Shown here: piece after piece, positions 43,446 to 52,674 of the stretch
How positions within the stretch are numbered: position 1 is the first letter of the stretch
How the letters are laid out: every line of letters starts with the position of its first letter
Origin: Pseudovibrio sp. Tun.PSC04-5.I4
GTDB lineage: Bacteria > Pseudomonadota > Alphaproteobacteria > Rhizobiales > Stappiaceae
Assembly (NCBI RefSeq): GCF_900104145.1
Contig: NZ_FNLB01000006.1
Location: forward strand, 2,067,001-2,131,000
Reading direction: 5' to 3'
DNA length: 64,000 nucleotides
Notes under the pieces: model-generated
The model's input: the letters and a program-made list of their open reading frames with translations, nothing else
Told to the model about the DNA's origin: nothing
The model's database searches: none
Made by a program: the position numbers and the translations under genes

Positions 43446-44435
43446 TTAGCTGCGAGTAATTGCAGCTGCCCTTTCGTTTTCAATTTCGCGAGATTCCTTC
43501 AGGAACTGAATGATCGCGCGAATGATGTCATCAAGCGCTTTCTGGACAGATTCTGCTTGGTCATTTTCTTTACGAACTTCCTCAGCCCCAGCCGCCAGTT
43601 CTTGAGATATAGCCTCATCTTCTTTTGCATTCGCCTGAGTGAAGGCACTTGCACTTTGAGACCCTGTCGAACCCAGTGTATTCACGACACCACCGATCGT
43701 CGCTATTGACTGTGCGCGCGAACCCGAAGCACCTGCAACAGCATCAAAGCCCTTCGCGGTTTGACGAAGATTTGCGGCTTGATCCGCGATCCGCACCTTC
43801 GCTGCTGCCTGATTAGACCCCGTCAAACTATTCGCTTGGGTTTCAAGTTTGGCGGCCTGCGCGTTATTACTCGCGGAATTTTTCGCTGCACCAAGGCCTT
43901 TAGAAGCGCTCCCGATTGCAACCGCAGACATGATAATTGCAACAACAGAAGTCACGACAGCTATAACGATACTAACGATCGCACCTGTGCGTGTTTCATC
44001 CGCCGCATCCCGGCTCTTACCTGCCTGAGCGTGCATGCTTGTTTTAACAACTTCACGCGCAAGTAAACGCGTATCCAGCTCATTCAAACGCTGGTTAACA
44101 GCCGATTTATAAAGTGCTTGTGCAATCAAGCGCGACAAAGAACTAGTAGAGTCGATACTATCCAAACTTCCAATAGCTTTGGTTGCAGCTTCAAGACGAT
44201 TGAGAACCTCATCCGTCGTTGACTGATCGTAATCAGCACTCCCGGAAAACTGCGGCAAAGACACAAATGAAAGGAATGTCCCATGATGCTCGGGGGGGAG
44301 TGTCGCAAGACGAGCTTCAACACTCGTCTGAAAGGAAATCGCACGCTCCTCTGAAACCGCAAGTGAGCCATTTGCCTGAAAGAAACTCGGTGGCAGATAA
44401 TCACGGTTTAAGGTCGTTCCAGCAGCTGTAATCAT
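43446..44435 (-). CDS. SctB, minor translocator (YopD-like)
   Basis: A 329-residue protein with a single strong membrane helix at about 151-175 (GAIVSIVIAVVTSVVAIIMS) and amphipathic, Ala/Gln/Ser-rich flanks with a C-terminal helix rich in Glu. This is the YopD/IpaC layout. It follows the YopB-like gene by 14 bases and shares its chaperone. Together they are expected to form the pore in the host membrane. A GGAG site precedes the ATG. Confidence 0.78.
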   Translation of the reverse strand: MITAAGTTLNRDYLPPSFFQANGSLAVSEERAISFQTSVEARLATLPPEHHGTFLSFVSLPQFSGSADYDQSTTDEVLNRLEAATKAIGSLDSIDSTSSLSRLIAQALYKSAVNQRLNELDTRLLAREVVKTSMHAQAGKSRDAADETRTGAIVSIVIAVVTSVVAIIMSAVAIGSASKGLGAAKNSASNNAQAAKLETQANSLTGSNQAAAKVRIADQAANLRQTAKGFDAVAGASGSRAQSIATIGGVVNTLGSTGSQSASAFTQANAKEDEAISQELAAGAEEVRKENDQAESVQKALDDIIRAIIQFLKESREIENERAAAITRS

Positions 44436-44449
44436 AAAAATCTCCTCAA

Positions 44450-45535
44450 TTATCCTGCAAACTTCGTTCTACCAACGGTATCTGCACGCTCATTCATTGC
44501 ACTTACAGTTCCATCTAGAGCATCATTAAATTGCTCTCCCGCCTGCGTAAGAATTGCCAACAGTTGATCAATAATCTGACTGATCAGCTGGATAAATGCG
44601 TCAAGATCGGAGGCATCGGCCTGCAGCTCCTTCGAATCTGCTACATTCTGGCTTGCAGAATAAGAAACTGCACCAGCAGCAATATTTCCTGCACTACTAC
44701 CAATTTGGATCACCGCAGAAGTAATTGAGGTAATTGCTTGAATTATTGCCCCGATACTACTTGCTTGACCTCCGGGAATAAAAATGGATGCACCCGCCAT
44801 TACAATACCAACAACGGCTCCAACGACTTTCATCGCGATATCAACCTTGGAAATCGTTTCTTCATCGGCTCCAGCTGCAACTGCAACATGACCTGCAATG
44901 CTCCTGCCTGTTGCAGCCTGCACCGTGGCGTCAATAGCCATTGCAAGCTGCACCACCCCGGCTGCTATCATAAATGCGCCAACCGCTTGGAACCCGGGAA
45001 TAGCTGTAAGGATCGCTCCGGCGACAAGGGAAATAACTGCAGCAATCCACTGAAATGCCAAGGAAATTTTCTGCCAGATACTCAGCCCTTCTTGTTTCTT
45101 CTGGGCTTCTTCCTGCTTCTTGATAGCTTCATCCAATTTGGCTGTTTTTTCTTTAAAAACAGCACTTTGCTTAGTGGTCTCAAGCGTAACCTTGTTCTTT
45201 TCAAGCTTTTCTTGACTAGATTGCATTTTATCCAGAACGGAAGCAATCAGAACTTCAATATCTTGAAAGCCTGCAGTTGCCAATGGAACTCCCCCAGTTG
45301 CTGAGGGAGTACCAGGACCAACATCAAGAAGACTATTGGACAGGCGCGTTATATGCTGCGCAAACGCAATTGTTGCTATCATCGGCGTCCCACCGATAGC
45401 AGCTAACGTACCCAGACCAACTTTACTGGCAACCCCTGCTCCGCCGACATTTCCAAGCAACTCTGCATTCGTATCGAAGACATCACCCAGACTGTTACTA
45501 TTCAGGCCGAGGCCAAGACCCTTAGGAAGCTCCAT
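44450..45535 (-). CDS. SctE, major translocator (YopB/IpaB-like)
   Basis: A 361-residue protein with a coiled coil at about 100-150 (LEKNKVTLETTKQSAVF and KKQEEAQKKQEG) and two hydrophobic regions at about 162-204 (FQWIAAVISLVAGAILTAIP) and 236-290 (AMKVVGAVVGIVMAGASIFI). This is the hairpin pore-former layout of YopB/IpaB. ATG 45535 follows GGAG. The SycD-type chaperone gene precedes it and the YopD-like gene follows it, as in the lcrGVH-yopBD operon. Confidence 0.82.
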   Translation of the reverse strand: MELPKGLGLGLNSNSLGDVFDTNAELLGNVGGAGVASKVGLGTLAAIGGTPMIATIAFAQHITRLSNSLLDVGPGTPSATGGVPLATAGFQDIEVLIASVLDKMQSSQEKLEKNKVTLETTKQSAVFKEKTAKLDEAIKKQEEAQKKQEGLSIWQKISLAFQWIAAVISLVAGAILTAIPGFQAVGAFMIAAGVVQLAMAIDATVQAATGRSIAGHVAVAAGADEETISKVDIAMKVVGAVVGIVMAGASIFIPGGQASSIGAIIQAITSITSAVIQIGSSAGNIAAGAVSYSASQNVADSKELQADASDLDAFIQLISQIIDQLLAILTQAGEQFNDALDGTVSAMNERADTVGRTKFAG

Positions 45536-45577
45536 AATAATCTCCAACTTTAAAGTTTTACAATTTAAGTTTCTGAA

Positions 45578-46129
45578 TTAAACTAACTGCTTACGCGCAC
45601 TTTTCATCATGTTCTGCGCGTATTTGCGATCATCATAATTTTTGACTGGATTAGTAAACATCCGCAGAGCGGCCTCAAATGCATCACCCGCCTCATGGTA
45701 TTCTTTTGCAGCCATCAAGCATTCACCAAGGCGCAAATATCCTTGAGGGTTGGTCGCATCCATACTAATAAAGTAGAGATAGAGCTTCACTGCCATCCGC
45801 ACATCGCCTTGAACCTGATAGGTCATAGCTAGACCATAGGTAAAATGCTCTTCCATCGGGGCGATCTGCACCAACATGATAAAAAGAGCCTTGGCCTTCT
45901 CAATCTGCCCAACAGATATATTGCGACGGGCCATTTCATAAACGGCAGCCAACTCATCCTTGGAAAGATCCAGCATCTCAGAGATAGAAACGCCCTGTTT
46001 CATCAATTGATAAAATTTCTCATCTTTGAACCCGAGCGCGTCGACCTGCTCCATAAGAGGTCCAGCAATCTCTTTTATGGTTTCCACAAAGAGTTCAGGT
46101 GACGGTGCGGACATATCCAGAAGTGACAT
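45578..46129 (-). CDS. SycD/LcrH-type translocator chaperone
   Basis: A 183-residue class II chaperone with three TPRs: DELAAVYEMARRNISVGQIE, YGLAMTYQVQGDVRMAVKLY and RLGECLMAAKEYHEAGDAFE. The GVSISEMLDLSKDEL prelude is also typical. It keeps both translocators soluble in the cytosol and often feeds back on regulation. It is the first gene of the translocon set, 42 bases before the YopB-like gene. Confidence 0.88.
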   Translation of the reverse strand: MSLLDMSAPSPELFVETIKEIAGPLMEQVDALGFKDEKFYQLMKQGVSISEMLDLSKDELAAVYEMARRNISVGQIEKAKALFIMLVQIAPMEEHFTYGLAMTYQVQGDVRMAVKLYLYFISMDATNPQGYLRLGECLMAAKEYHEAGDAFEAALRMFTNPVKNYDDRKYAQNMMKSARKQLV

Positions 46130-46358
46130 GAGGCTCTTTCTTTATTTCAAGCTATACCAGCATTGAAATAGCATTAGCCCATGCTCACAAATGCCTCTGT
46201 GCTAAACAGAACACTCCAGAATGCAATATACACAAAATCAATCCAGATACGGACAACCACATCTGAAGCATAGTCACCATCGCGCGCCGACGACGGCGTA
46301 AGTCATTACAATAACATGCTATTTCATTATGAGGATGACTGGATTATATATTAGCAAT

Positions 46359-46733
46359 TTAAGAGGAAAGGCGTTCTCGTCTGTTACCCAAGTATATATC
46401 AATCGCATCCTTGGCCTTATCAGCATCATGAATTGTGTAAAGACACCGTGCTCGAATATAATGGCGCATCGACTGCTCATCTGTACGCACATATTTGCCA
46501 AACTGCTCTAATGGATCCAGTGCATCCAACTCCCGCAGACTTTCAAGAGCAAGATCAAAACGATTCAACAAAAACAGCAAGGTCGTACGCGCCAACAAGG
46601 TCTCTTTTGAACAATCACCCAAGATGAGCATCGCCTGCACCATAGTGAGGGCCTCACTATACTTACAGTTCTGCGTCATTATATAGACGCTTAGCAGCAA
46701 GAAATCTCGTCGGCGTGGCGTAACATCAGTCAT
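46359..46733 (-). CDS. SctY-like TPR protein
   Basis: A 124-residue helical protein: RRRDFLLLSVYIMTQNCKYS, LTMVQAMLILGDCSKETLLA, LLFLLNRFDLALESLRELDA and YIRARCLYTIHDADKAKDAI. The opening and the TPR series match YscY (114 residues), the chaperone of YscX. It starts 8 bases after the SctX-like stop. The ATG at 46733 is preferred to the longer frame. YscX/YscY are needed for secretion in Yersinia and are thought to be limited to the Ysc family. Confidence 0.7.
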   Translation of the reverse strand: MTDVTPRRRDFLLLSVYIMTQNCKYSEALTMVQAMLILGDCSKETLLARTTLLFLLNRFDLALESLRELDALDPLEQFGKYVRTDEQSMRHYIRARCLYTIHDADKAKDAIDIYLGNRRERLSS

Positions 46734-46740
46734 ACTGCAT

Positions 46741-47121
46741 CTACCCCTGTAGCAACATTGCAAGAGCTGACTGCAAGTCTTCATCCAAGATAACGTCACC
46801 CATCAAAAGTGAAGCAATATCCTTTAAAATACGCCGTTTTTCACCTTGCTCGCGAGCTGCAGCCGCTGCAAACATGCGTTGAATTTCCTTCCGCAACTCA
46901 CTCAACTCAGATGGAAGAAGGATGTCGGTGTGGGAAAGGTTCGGCTGCAAAAGCGATGGAAGCCGCTCATCCAATGTAGGGCGGTGCAAGATTTCGTTGA
47001 GTGGACGCACCTCCGGAAGAAAGACAGGCGCAAGTTTTTTACCTTCCGGCAGCTGTACATGATCTTCAACCTTCCAGCTGGAGACCTCATCAACACCAAT
47101 CGTAATTGACGCTACACGCAT
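46741..47121 (-). CDS. SctX-like secreted export factor
   Basis: A 126-residue protein. The start MRVASITIGVDEV resembles the MSRIITAPHIGIE opening of YscX, and the C-terminal half is helical (SELSELRKEIQRMFAAAAAR, then DEDLQSALAMLL). Length (YscX 122) and the SctY-like gene immediately downstream support the call. YscX is secreted and binds the export gate SctV. ATG 47121 has AGGAAG upstream. Confidence 0.65.
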   Translation of the reverse strand: MRVASITIGVDEVSSWKVEDHVQLPEGKKLAPVFLPEVRPLNEILHRPTLDERLPSLLQPNLSHTDILLPSELSELRKEIQRMFAAAAAREQGEKRRILKDIASLLMGDVILDEDLQSALAMLLQG

Positions 47122-47197
47122 CCGATATGTCTTCCTATCCAAAACAAAGCAGCCCCAGCATTATTTCGCTGGAGCTACACCTCGTAATTCAGCCAAA

Positions 47198-48835
47198 TTA
47201 GTTAAAGCCACGAGCAATCTGAATATTCAGATCAAAGCCACGTCGAACCGTACCTGTGGCCTGCTCAAAGGCTCGGTTTTGTTCACGATTATCCTGGTTG
47301 ATATCATTCGTCAGCAATTGCGGATTCAGCAAAGTAACGGCATCACTGAGCTGCGTCGAAAACCTCTCCCATTGAGTTCGGCTAAACTCATTCAAATTGC
47401 CATTTCCATTATTGAGCATGTCATGGCTTGGTCGCGTCGCATTAAAATCAGTTTCCACTGGATGCGGCGCACCAGAAGCCACGTCCTCAAACATAAAAAA
47501 GACGGACTTCGTGAATTGGCTTGCAGACCCCAAATTGACTGCTAGGCTGTGCTTTTCCTTTTCAGCATCCTTACCAGTCTGAGTAAAACTCTTAAGCGTT
47601 TCGTTGACCAGACGCTGCATCTCGGAATAGGCTTGGCTCAGCTGGTTCAATTGTGTCAGCTGCTCAGTTCGCATAGTAATAACGGCCTGCAATTTCAAGC
47701 TGTTCTGATTTTGGATAAGAGCGACCAACGTTGGCACATCCAAGCGCGACACAATACTGTTTCCATTGCTATCCGTACCGGCGATACCCTGCAGCTGCAG
47801 CATTTGCAGCTCGGCCTCCTTGATAGATAAAATCCGCTGCTCTTGCTCTATAAAGACCCTGTAACCTTTGTTGATGGATACATTCCCATCCGAGCTTACA
47901 AAATTTCGAGCACTACCGGCGGGACTTGTTGAACTTGGTGTGGGCACATCAAAAAATGAGTGCGCGCGCTCAAACCGCTTGATGACCTCTTGCAATTGCG
48001 TCGCTAGACCAGAGCGAGAAAACACAGCTGTGGTGGAAATATTCGCCTTAAATAACTCCAGCTGCTCGATATAGACCTGTTTATCACTGTTGAATGTTTG
48101 GCGATCAGAACTGGATGTTTTGTTGTTCAAAGGCTTGTTGTTGATTTTTGCAATTTCCGCATCGATTAGTCCAGTGATCACAGTCCTGCTATCAGACAAA
48201 GATGTCGTGGCATTTGGCAATAAGTCCAGAAGCGGGGCAACCTTAGATCTAAAAATGTCAGAGGCAGCAAGACGTTCTTGTTCACTCGTTGATAGCTGAG
48301 CAATAGTCGACTGTGTCAGGTTGTTGACGACGATGATGTCACGCTTGTCATCAGACCGAATAATACCAATTTCATCGGAACCAGACCCAATCTTGGTGTT
48401 TCCGTTACGAATGTCTTCCTCAGAAAAATTGTCGCGAAAATACCGGAGCTGAACGGATGGGTGCCAGGAAAGAAACTGCTGTGGCGTGGGGTTACTAAAG
48501 TTATTTGGCAAATCCTCATCTGCCACAGTCGTAGCAGGATCGACCAGAACCCTCGCAACAAAAGCATTGTAACGAGTTGGATCACTTGAATAAGCCTGCG
48601 TTCCCGGAATAGAAAGCAATGGGTTCTCAAAATCTGGATCAACAGCAGGCAGATTGGACAAAAAACTGCCCCATATGCTGGTTTGAGAATCTGCAGGATT
48701 CGGAGCTTCAGCCTGCGCAGAGGCAACATTCACCTCAGAAGGACTTTGGGCTTGAGGCGCCTCACCTTCGCCATCAGGCTCTACAGGAGGCTGAATTGGG
48801 GCATTTGATGCGGATGGACCTACACTGCTTACCAT
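47198..48835 (-). CDS. Uncharacterised, probably secreted protein; tip-complex candidate
   Basis: A 545-residue protein without cysteine, signal peptide or membrane segment. The first 60 residues are Pro/Glu/Gln-rich and probably disordered. The C-terminal half has helices (EQRILSIKEAELQMLQLQGI, and QLTQLNQLSQAYSEMQRLVN) and ends WERFSTQLSDAVTLLNPQLL, then IQIARGFN. Helical hairpins bordering a central domain recall LcrV/IpaD tip proteins, but similarity is too weak to claim. It lies next to the SctX-like gene. GGAG precedes the ATG. Confidence 0.5.
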   Translation of the reverse strand: MVSSVGPSASNAPIQPPVEPDGEGEAPQAQSPSEVNVASAQAEAPNPADSQTSIWGSFLSNLPAVDPDFENPLLSIPGTQAYSSDPTRYNAFVARVLVDPATTVADEDLPNNFSNPTPQQFLSWHPSVQLRYFRDNFSEEDIRNGNTKIGSGSDEIGIIRSDDKRDIIVVNNLTQSTIAQLSTSEQERLAASDIFRSKVAPLLDLLPNATTSLSDSRTVITGLIDAEIAKINNKPLNNKTSSSDRQTFNSDKQVYIEQLELFKANISTTAVFSRSGLATQLQEVIKRFERAHSFFDVPTPSSTSPAGSARNFVSSDGNVSINKGYRVFIEQEQRILSIKEAELQMLQLQGIAGTDSNGNSIVSRLDVPTLVALIQNQNSLKLQAVITMRTEQLTQLNQLSQAYSEMQRLVNETLKSFTQTGKDAEKEKHSLAVNLGSASQFTKSVFFMFEDVASGAPHPVETDFNATRPSHDMLNNGNGNLNEFSRTQWERFSTQLSDAVTLLNPQLLTNDINQDNREQNRAFEQATGTVRRGFDLNIQIARGFN

Positions 48836-48852
48836 GTATTAATCTCCATATT

Positions 48853-49251
48853 TTAGAGGATAAGGCGAGTACGACCCGCATTTCTTTGAGGCTTCGCTAC
48901 AGATGATTGAGCGGCCTCCTGTTCATTCTTTTGAGCATTTAGGAGGAGAGTGTAGTGAGCAGCAATCGCATCATAACTTTGAATAAAATCAACGAAATTC
49001 CTGGATGAGATCAGCCGGGCAATTAGCTTAAGCGCGTGTGGATCATTTTGAACCACAGAAAATTCCAAAAGCTCTTTTATATTTATCGCGATTTGTTGTG
49101 AAACCAACTCCCAGTCGGCAGCCGTAATCTTCTCTTCATTACTCTCACACAGGGAAATAGCCACATCCAAATAGATAGACAAAGCATTCGCCTCACCAGG
49201 AGCACCAGTAAATTCTGGAAGTAAATCAACTAGATCTGACTCAGTCCTCAT
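48853..49251 (-). CDS. Uncharacterised small protein of the T3SS locus
   Basis: A 132-residue acidic-to-neutral helical protein (MRTESDLVDLLPEFTG, then WELVSQQIAINIKELLEFSV) with a basic C-terminal tail. It lies 17 bases before the 545-residue gene on the same strand and diverges from the gatekeeper gene. Its size would fit a chaperone for the downstream protein, but no fold is obvious. Confidence 0.45.
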   Translation of the reverse strand: MRTESDLVDLLPEFTGAPGEANALSIYLDVAISLCESNEEKITAADWELVSQQIAINIKELLEFSVVQNDPHALKLIARLISSRNFVDFIQSYDAIAAHYTLLLNAQKNEQEAAQSSVAKPQRNAGRTRLIL

Positions 49252-49471
49252 CACACAACCACTACTAAAAACCAATAATTGGCGATAATAAGCCACGGAT
49301 TTTCGGGCAGCGCTGTATTGCTCGGCACACCGACACAAGCTCAGTTCAATCACATCTTACAAATTAGCTAAAAGGCGCACTCAGACTTGTGTCGCCCGGC
49401 ACAATTACCCCCCACAAAAGCAGTATGAGTAAGTCATATACTGAATCATATTATCACGGGGGTGAACTCTT

Positions 49472-50764
49472 ATGAGCTTAGAAGTTTTAAGGTCAACAAT
49501 TGCCACTCACAATGCCGAGTCTCCAGTTGGCGCCCCCTTGATAGCGGAGGCAATGGGCCAACGCAGAAATGAACGCGTCATGCAGCTCAGCAATCCGTCA
49601 AAGTTGACCGATGCAGCAGAAGAATTGGGCCAAGCCCTTTCCTCCCGCCTAGATAAGCGCTCGCTGGAAGTAAGATCTGTCCGTCAGGGACAAGGAACAA
49701 ACATAGAAGCAATCACCCGGATTGCAGAATTTTATGACAAGCTCCCAGATTTACCCTCCAAGGACAAGCTTCAAGGCATGGTAAATCTGTTACAGGACTT
49801 CCAGAACAAGCAAAGCACAGGAGGTCGAACGGGTGGACAAATTACACCTCAAGATGTGTTCGGATTTTTGCAGCAATTTGATGGAGACGTAACTCATCAA
49901 TATGCCGCTTTACAGATTGCTATCGAGCACTTCGAAACCACAGGTGCTGACGACGCTCTGCTCCATGCCCTGTTAAATGCGCGTAAAACAATGGAAAGCG
50001 GAGATCTCGGTAAGGATGTCAGAGCAGGATTGGCAGTTGCGAAACTCGCGCATGACAACGCAGACGACATTAGCTCCGACCCTGCAACCGTGCGCAAGAA
50101 CTACCGTGAAATGTTGCGGAATGAACCAAACTTCGGGATAATCTTCGACAGATTCCGAAAACTCATTTCCAGACACAGACAGTTACAACAGCACACCTCA
50201 CAAAGCGTTTCAAAAGAAGTATCGGAAACCCCGCTCAGCTCGTTTGATGATGTGGTCAATCTGTTTACAGAAGCTGCGAGACAAGGGTTGGAACAAGCTG
50301 ACACTCAAGATGAACCAGCCCACCTTGAGGCTGTGCTGACGGAACTTGGGAAACTGAAAAGTCTTCGAACCGTATTTGAAGGTGTGCACGTTGCAACAAA
50401 ATTGACCGGACGAAGTTCTCAGGGATTTAGCAGCATTGCGGTAGACGTCGGACTGGAACAGATGGCCAGTGACCTCTTCCATTATCTTGGTAAATCTGTA
50501 GCCGCCCCTGCAGACGCGCAAGGTCTGGTGGCCCCATTTGCACCAGCTGGCCTCGCAGCATCCCTAAGCTATACAAACAACTTACTGGCGTTGCATCGTG
50601 ATGTACCTGAGACAATCATTACCAATGACAACATCAGAGTACAGCAATTCAACACGTTGCTGGGCCTTTCTGAGCAGCTGACGATATTAGAGGAAGAGCA
50701 ATATCAAACAGCCGCAGAAAACCCAGCAGCTATGGATAACGCTCCTCCGGCCCCCAGCCATTGA
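49472..50764 (+). CDS. sctW: SctW, gatekeeper (YopN-TyeA type)
   Basis: A 430-residue protein with the gatekeeper architecture: a disordered start, then LSSRLDKRSLEVRS and a helical HrpJ-type domain (EFYDKLPDLPSKDKLQGMVN), and a C-terminal TyeA-like helical domain at about 290-400. Length matches fused YopN-TyeA proteins such as CopN. It blocks effector export until host contact and sets the order of translocators and effectors. A possible sct chaperone gene follows it. Confidence 0.8.
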   Translation: MSLEVLRSTIATHNAESPVGAPLIAEAMGQRRNERVMQLSNPSKLTDAAEELGQALSSRLDKRSLEVRSVRQGQGTNIEAITRIAEFYDKLPDLPSKDKLQGMVNLLQDFQNKQSTGGRTGGQITPQDVFGFLQQFDGDVTHQYAALQIAIEHFETTGADDALLHALLNARKTMESGDLGKDVRAGLAVAKLAHDNADDISSDPATVRKNYREMLRNEPNFGIIFDRFRKLISRHRQLQQHTSQSVSKEVSETPLSSFDDVVNLFTEAARQGLEQADTQDEPAHLEAVLTELGKLKSLRTVFEGVHVATKLTGRSSQGFSSIAVDVGLEQMASDLFHYLGKSVAAPADAQGLVAPFAPAGLAASLSYTNNLLALHRDVPETIITNDNIRVQQFNTLLGLSEQLTILEEEQYQTAAENPAAMDNAPPAPSH

Positions 50765-50840
50765 AATGTTTCCTCTGCCGTTAATTTCTAACGAGTTAGG
50801 GGCTGACTAAGAAATTACCCAAACACGTAGGGAGTTTTGA

Positions 50841-51215
50841 ATGCAATTTTCGAACGCGGTTCAGTCAAATCTGGAAGCATTTGCCAGCAACATGAAAATG
50901 CCATTCACACCACAGCAAGATGGAAGTTTATCGTTTTTACTTTCAGAGTCTGGAGAACTCACCTTCACACCTGTTAATCAAGGCCACTCATTGGTTGTGA
51001 GTCTTGGACGCGCTGCAACGAGCCATTCAATGAACCGAAATGAAGCCTTTCTTCGAAAAGCAGGCTTTCGACCCGAGCTTGGAAACAATCTACATGCTGC
51101 TCGATCCAAAGATGGAATGGCGCACCTGGCTGTTTCTTACAACGCAGTACAACTTAGCCCTGCATTACTGGAACAGACAGTGGATTTTCTAATCGCAGAG
51201 ATGGATAAATTGTGA
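50841..51215 (+). CDS. Class I chaperone-like protein
   Basis: A 124-residue protein with the class I chaperone pattern: helix FSNAVQSNLEAFASNMKMPF, strands GSLSFLLSESGELTFTPVN and HSLVVSLGRA, then helix MNRNEAFLRKAGFRPE and a C-terminal helix LEQTVDFLIAEMDKL. It lies 76 bases after the gatekeeper, where Yersinia has the SycN/YscB chaperones for YopN. A role as gatekeeper or regulator-linked chaperone is plausible. Confidence 0.6.
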   Translation: MQFSNAVQSNLEAFASNMKMPFTPQQDGSLSFLLSESGELTFTPVNQGHSLVVSLGRAATSHSMNRNEAFLRKAGFRPELGNNLHAARSKDGMAHLAVSYNAVQLSPALLEQTVDFLIAEMDKL

Positions 51216-51587
51216 TCATGCAACTTCAACAAGTGAACGTAAATTCGTGTTTCAAACCAAAAATGACTCAAAGCTGTTCACATTACCCAGGGAAATCGTG
51301 ACTTTTTCGCACCTAAAATCAAATTCTCGACGGATATAGGGGTTTTCCATTAAAATATAAGTTAGATCGCGGCAGCAAGACTTGACTCGATCATTGGCTG
51401 TATTAGTTATAGATTAAAGGAAGATCCAAAGTTTAACAAACTTGAAATAAGAATGAAAAACAGTGAGAAGAATATTGGTAGAGTATAATAGTAAAAAAAT
51501 GAAGTATGTTTGCTCTACTGAGAACAATATATCTTCTTTTTCTAAATTAGCTGTACTTCAATAATAAAGAGGATACGGTAGTTTTCC
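51216..51587. other. A+T-rich intergenic gap upstream of the Crp-type gene
   Basis: About 370 bases with no gene. A TATAAT word sits at 51484-51489 about 100 bases before the regulator start; a convincing -35 partner at normal spacing was not seen. GTGAAC and GTTCAC occur as separated arms near its left end. Probably the promoter region of the regulator. Confidence 0.4.
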
Positions 51588-52373
51588 ATGGAAAAGGCAG
51601 TATTTGATGCAAGCCTAGGTAGAGGTGCATCTAAGTTCTTTAATACTGAGGCCTCCTGCTCTAGTGAATCCAGTTGGAAAGAGAATGCAGCTTTATTTCA
51701 AGAGCTGAACGATGAACTCTGTGCAACACTGGAACAGTCGGCAATACGTCAGACATGCTCAAATGGTGAAAATATTTACCTTCAAGAAGATGAAGCTGAA
51801 TATTTATACATCATCGAGAGCGGGCATGTTCGGCTGAGTCACCTGCGTGAAGACGGGTCAACCTTCTTGTACGCGATCATCACTGCAGGTCAGAGTTTTG
51901 GGGAGCTTGGGGTATTTCAACGTTCTGTGCATGCTGATACAGCTTGTGCGCTTGGAAAAGTGATTGTTCATAAAATTCGCCGCTCTGCGTTCCACGTCAT
52001 CAGTGAGCAAAGCGCTGAAATCTGTCGTGCTTTGGCTGTTGTCGTCGCAAAGCATTATCGGTCTTATATCGAATCTACGCGGTGTTTGTCTTTGCCGAGC
52101 CTGTCCGCACGCCTTGCGCATGCACTGCTTAGCCTGTTGGAATCCATTGGCACACCTGCCGGGAATGACCCAACCGACAAATCCGTTATCTCCGGCGCAA
52201 TTGTCACACAAAGCGATTTGGGCGCTATGGCACGCGGAACACGAAGTAATATCAACCGCCGCTTGAAGGAATGGGAGCGTGCTGGGATCATTAAAATACA
52301 AGATCGATCTATCACTGTGCTGAATAGAACAATGTTGGAACGCAGTTTGTTAAATAATGAATCAAACTTTTGA
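51588..52373 (+). CDS. Crp/Fnr family transcriptional regulator of the T3SS locus
   Basis: A 261-residue protein with a cyclic-nucleotide-binding fold at about 35-150 (GENIYLQEDEAEYLYIIESG, then GQSFGELGVFQ) and a C-terminal winged helix-turn-helix (VTQSDLGAMARGTRSNINRR). It lacks the regular cysteine cluster of Fnr, so oxygen sensing through Fe-S is unlikely. It stands alone just ahead of the sctE-like, sctF and sctD genes. No AraC-type T3SS activator (ExsA/LcrF) is seen in the window, so it is the best candidate for local control. Confidence 0.85.
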   Translation: MEKAVFDASLGRGASKFFNTEASCSSESSWKENAALFQELNDELCATLEQSAIRQTCSNGENIYLQEDEAEYLYIIESGHVRLSHLREDGSTFLYAIITAGQSFGELGVFQRSVHADTACALGKVIVHKIRRSAFHVISEQSAEICRALAVVVAKHYRSYIESTRCLSLPSLSARLAHALLSLLESIGTPAGNDPTDKSVISGAIVTQSDLGAMARGTRSNINRRLKEWERAGIIKIQDRSITVLNRTMLERSLLNNESNF

Positions 52374-52407
52374 GATGCAAACCTGCACCTAAACAAAGGA
52401 CCAAGGC

Positions 52408-52647
52408 GTGGAAGAAGAAAAGACCAACTCCGAGCTCTATGTAACAGATCTTGAGGAAGCCTTAAAAAGCGCTAAAGGTCAAGAACACGTAGATCTGCTC
52501 AACAAAAAGTTGGAGAAACTTTCATCTTGGGCGCAGGAACAATCCAAGCAACCTCAAACGGAAAGTAATTTCCAGCGCATTCAAACAGTGATGAGCGGCA
52601 TCACTGCTGCAAAGGACGTTCTGCACAAATTCCCAGTAACCCATTAA
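52408..52647 (+). CDS. SctE-type (YscE-like) needle co-chaperone
   Basis: A 79-residue helical protein (MEEEKTNSELYVTDLEEALK, then VDLLNKKLEKLSSWAQEQSK). Length (YscE 66), two-helix character and position just before the needle gene fit YscE/PscE, the small partner of SctG. GTG start with AAGGACC upstream. Note that this YscE-like protein differs from the translocator also called SctE in unified naming. Confidence 0.6.
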   Translation: MEEEKTNSELYVTDLEEALKSAKGQEHVDLLNKKLEKLSSWAQEQSKQPQTESNFQRIQTVMSGITAAKDVLHKFPVTH

Positions 52648-52674
52648 AGCCGCACGACACACCAGGAGAATATC

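Noticed and set aside
46285..46305. CGCCG/CGGCG stem after the SctY-like gene as a terminator
   Set aside because: Short stem without a T-run; it could be chance in a G+C-rich patch.
51484..51489. TATAAT as a sigma-70 promoter of the Crp-type gene
   Set aside because: No -35 element at 16-18 bases was found, and the region is so A+T-rich that such words arise by chance.
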